Of a stretch of 8,409 bases of DNA, positions 6,868 to 8,409 are shown one piece after another. The position numbers and the translations under genes are program-made. The stretch covers positions 1 through 8,409 of the forward strand of contig JAFWYI010000141.1 of assembly GCA_017522745.1 (NCBI GenBank), written 5' to 3'. This stretch comes from Mailhella sp. (lineage in GTDB: Bacteria > Desulfobacterota > Desulfovibrionia > Desulfovibrionales > Desulfovibrionaceae). The notes under the pieces were generated by a model. It worked only from the letters and a program-made list of their open reading frames with translations. It did no database searches and was not told the DNA's origin. Within the stretch, counting starts at the first letter, position 1. Every line of letters starts with the position of its first letter.

Positions 6868-8409
6868 ATGCTGGACATTCCTATGACCAATATGCTCAGC
6901 CCACAGCGAGATACCATGCCCCTTACAGACGCCGCCATTGAAGAAATCGTCCTCCGTACCAAGCTGGCGTACAAGACAAGCGGTTTGCAGACCGCCTGCT
7001 CTGTACTCATCGGCCTCCTGAAGCCTTATCTCCCGGTGGAACGCATCGTCATCATGCATCTCTCCCGGGACTTGTCGTTTGTGGTTACGCTGATGGATTC
7101 CTTCCTGAATCGCAGCAAGGAAACACTCTTCCGGCAAAGTTCTCCTCTGGCAAATATCAGCCCCAAAGACCTTACGACTGAACATATCTGCAACGATCTC
7201 ACCCCGCTCCAGACAGAAGATCTCATCAACGATCCACGCTACTCCTATCTACCTTTTCTCAATCATAAATCCCTTCTGCGCTGGCCCTTTTTCATTGGAG
7301 AATCTTATTCTTTACTTGTTGGCTTCTTCTCCGACGAAAAGTATCTCTTCTCCCCAGAGAACGCCTCCATCATACGCCGCTGCTTCGAGCCCCTTGCCGA
7401 AGCACTCACTTCTGGACTTACCCCATTATCACCCCAGGATCCTTACGTTTTTTCCACAGCATCTCATTTCGACAAGCTCACCATGTGCCCAAGTCTGAGC
7501 CTGTTCTGTTCCAAACTCCGTAAAGTGGCCCCCACCCCTACACCAGTCCTTCTTTTGGGAGAAACTGGGACAGGCAAGGAGTGTGCCGCCCGTGCCATCC
7601 ATGAGCTTTCTCCCCGAAAAAACAAACCTTTTATTGCCCTCAACTGCGGAGCCCTGCCGGAATCTCTGCTGGAAGCCCAGCTTTTCGGCTATGAACGCGG
7701 CGCCTTTACAGGAGCCAGCACTACATTCCCCGGATGTTTCGAACAGGCCCATACCGGGACACTCTTTCTAGATGAAATAGGAGAAATGCCACTCTCGGCA
7801 CAGGTTCGCCTGCTGCGTATCCTGGAAAATCCAGAAGTCACAAGGTTGGGCGGAACACGCTCCATCCCTGTGGATTTTCGTATCATCGCCGCCACTCAGC
7901 GTGATCTCCGACAAATGGTCAAGGAGGGAACATTCCGACAGGATCTCTGGTACAGACTGGCGGTCTTCCCCATGAACGTACCTTCGTTGCGGCATAGGAA
8001 AGGAGATATCGCCATTCTTGCTTCGTATTTCCTGCAAGAAAAGGTCAAACGCTGCTGCCCGGACAAGCCCGTTCCAGATCTTTCCGAGAGAGAACTCAAT
8101 CGCCTTTACGCCCATGACTGGCCTGGCAATATCCGTGAATTGGAACATCTTATCGAGTATTCTCTCATCCTGTGGGAGAATGGATCTTTTGCCCTTGTTT
8201 CTGAGGAACCGCAAGCCAGAGACTCCTATCGACAGGACGATACTGAATGCACGCTTCCCATTTCGGACTGGCCAACGCTGGATAAGCTGGAACGGCGCTA
8301 CCTTCAGAAGGTACTGGATAAAACCGGTATGAAACTTACCGGCGCTGGAGGAGCTACGGACATTCTTGGCATTCACTATTCCACGCTTCGAAAAAAAATG
8401 CTTCGTGCG
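6868..8409 (+). CDS. Sigma-54-dependent transcriptional activator, GAF-AAA+-Fis type (3' partial)
   Basis: Enhancer-binding protein that uses ATP to open sigma-54 promoters, probably the one at 3309-3324. At least 514 codons are visible and the frame is open to the window edge. Residues about 25-185 look like a GAF-type ligand-sensing domain, ending with SLLRWPFFIGESYSLLVGFF and a helix FEPLAEAL; no phosphorylatable receiver domain is present. The AAA+ domain has Walker A GETGTGKE (231-238), the sigma-54 contact loop GAFTGA (278-283), Walker B LFLDE (299-303) and the arginine-finger region FRQDLWYRL. The end, DILGIHYSTLRKKMLRA, is a Fis-type helix-turn-helix cut off by the edge, so few residues are likely missing. 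The start is uncertain: in-frame ATGs lie at 6868, 6883, 6892 and 6916, none with a good Shine-Dalgarno sequence (6916 has a weak GCGAG). Codons are less G/C-biased than in the upstream genes. Confidence 0.92.
   Translation, partial: MLDIPMTNMLSPQRDTMPLTDAAIEEIVLRTKLAYKTSGLQTACSVLIGLLKPYLPVERIVIMHLSRDLSFVVTLMDSFLNRSKETLFRQSSPLANISPKDLTTEHICNDLTPLQTEDLINDPRYSYLPFLNHKSLLRWPFFIGESYSLLVGFFSDEKYLFSPENASIIRRCFEPLAEALTSGLTPLSPQDPYVFSTASHFDKLTMCPSLSLFCSKLRKVAPTPTPVLLLGETGTGKECAARAIHELSPRKNKPFIALNCGALPESLLEAQLFGYERGAFTGASTTFPGCFEQAHTGTLFLDEIGEMPLSAQVRLLRILENPEVTRLGGTRSIPVDFRIIAATQRDLRQMVKEGTFRQDLWYRLAVFPMNVPSLRHRKGDIAILASYFLQEKVKRCCPDKPVPDLSERELNRLYAHDWPGNIRELEHLIEYSLILWENGSFALVSEEPQARDSYRQDDTECTLPISDWPTLDKLERRYLQKVLDKTGMKLTGAGGATDILGIHYSTLRKKMLRA

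Overview
The window looks like chromosomal DNA of an anaerobic, moderately GC-rich bacterium, probably Desulfovibrionaceae-like (Desulfobacterota). This is an inference from codon use rich in third-position G/C, a ferredoxin/flavoprotein pair resembling the dissimilatory APS reductase AprBA, and a sigma-54 regulator. No rRNA or tRNA is present, so the taxonomy is tentative. All supported genes lie on the + strand, and I see no mobile element or CRISPR array.

Left part (1-1938): the 3' end of an unrecognised gene with a Cys cluster near its C-terminus, then a small membrane lipid kinase (DgkA family) and an RlmI-type 23S rRNA cytosine methyltransferase. A hairpin terminator at 1906-1938 closes this block. 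Middle (2005-3200): a single class V PLP aminotransferase of the alanine/serine-glyoxylate type, flanked by that terminator and a perfect one at 3175-3200.

Right part (3201-8409): an inducible metabolic cassette. An AT-rich intergenic stretch ends in a sigma-54 promoter that matches the consensus at every conserved position (3309-3324). It is followed by an SLC13/DASS-type permease (494 aa), a short two-cluster ferredoxin (80 aa) and a cytoplasmic FAD oxidoreductase (558 aa). After a stem-loop comes a GAF-AAA+-Fis sigma-54 activator that runs off the right edge within its DNA-binding helix-turn-helix.

The likely logic is that the activator senses a small organic ligand and switches on the sigma-54 promoter. 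The permease then imports an organic anion, and the flavoprotein oxidises or reduces it while exchanging electrons through the ferredoxin. The arrangement resembles the tricarballylate (Tcu) utilisation logic, but with an AprBA-like redox pair. The substrate cannot be read from the sequence: the permease has diverged from both SNT signatures of the dicarboxylate carriers, and the flavoprotein lacks the AprA Gly-Cys-Cys-Gly segment. This cassette is the best candidate for an undescribed system here.
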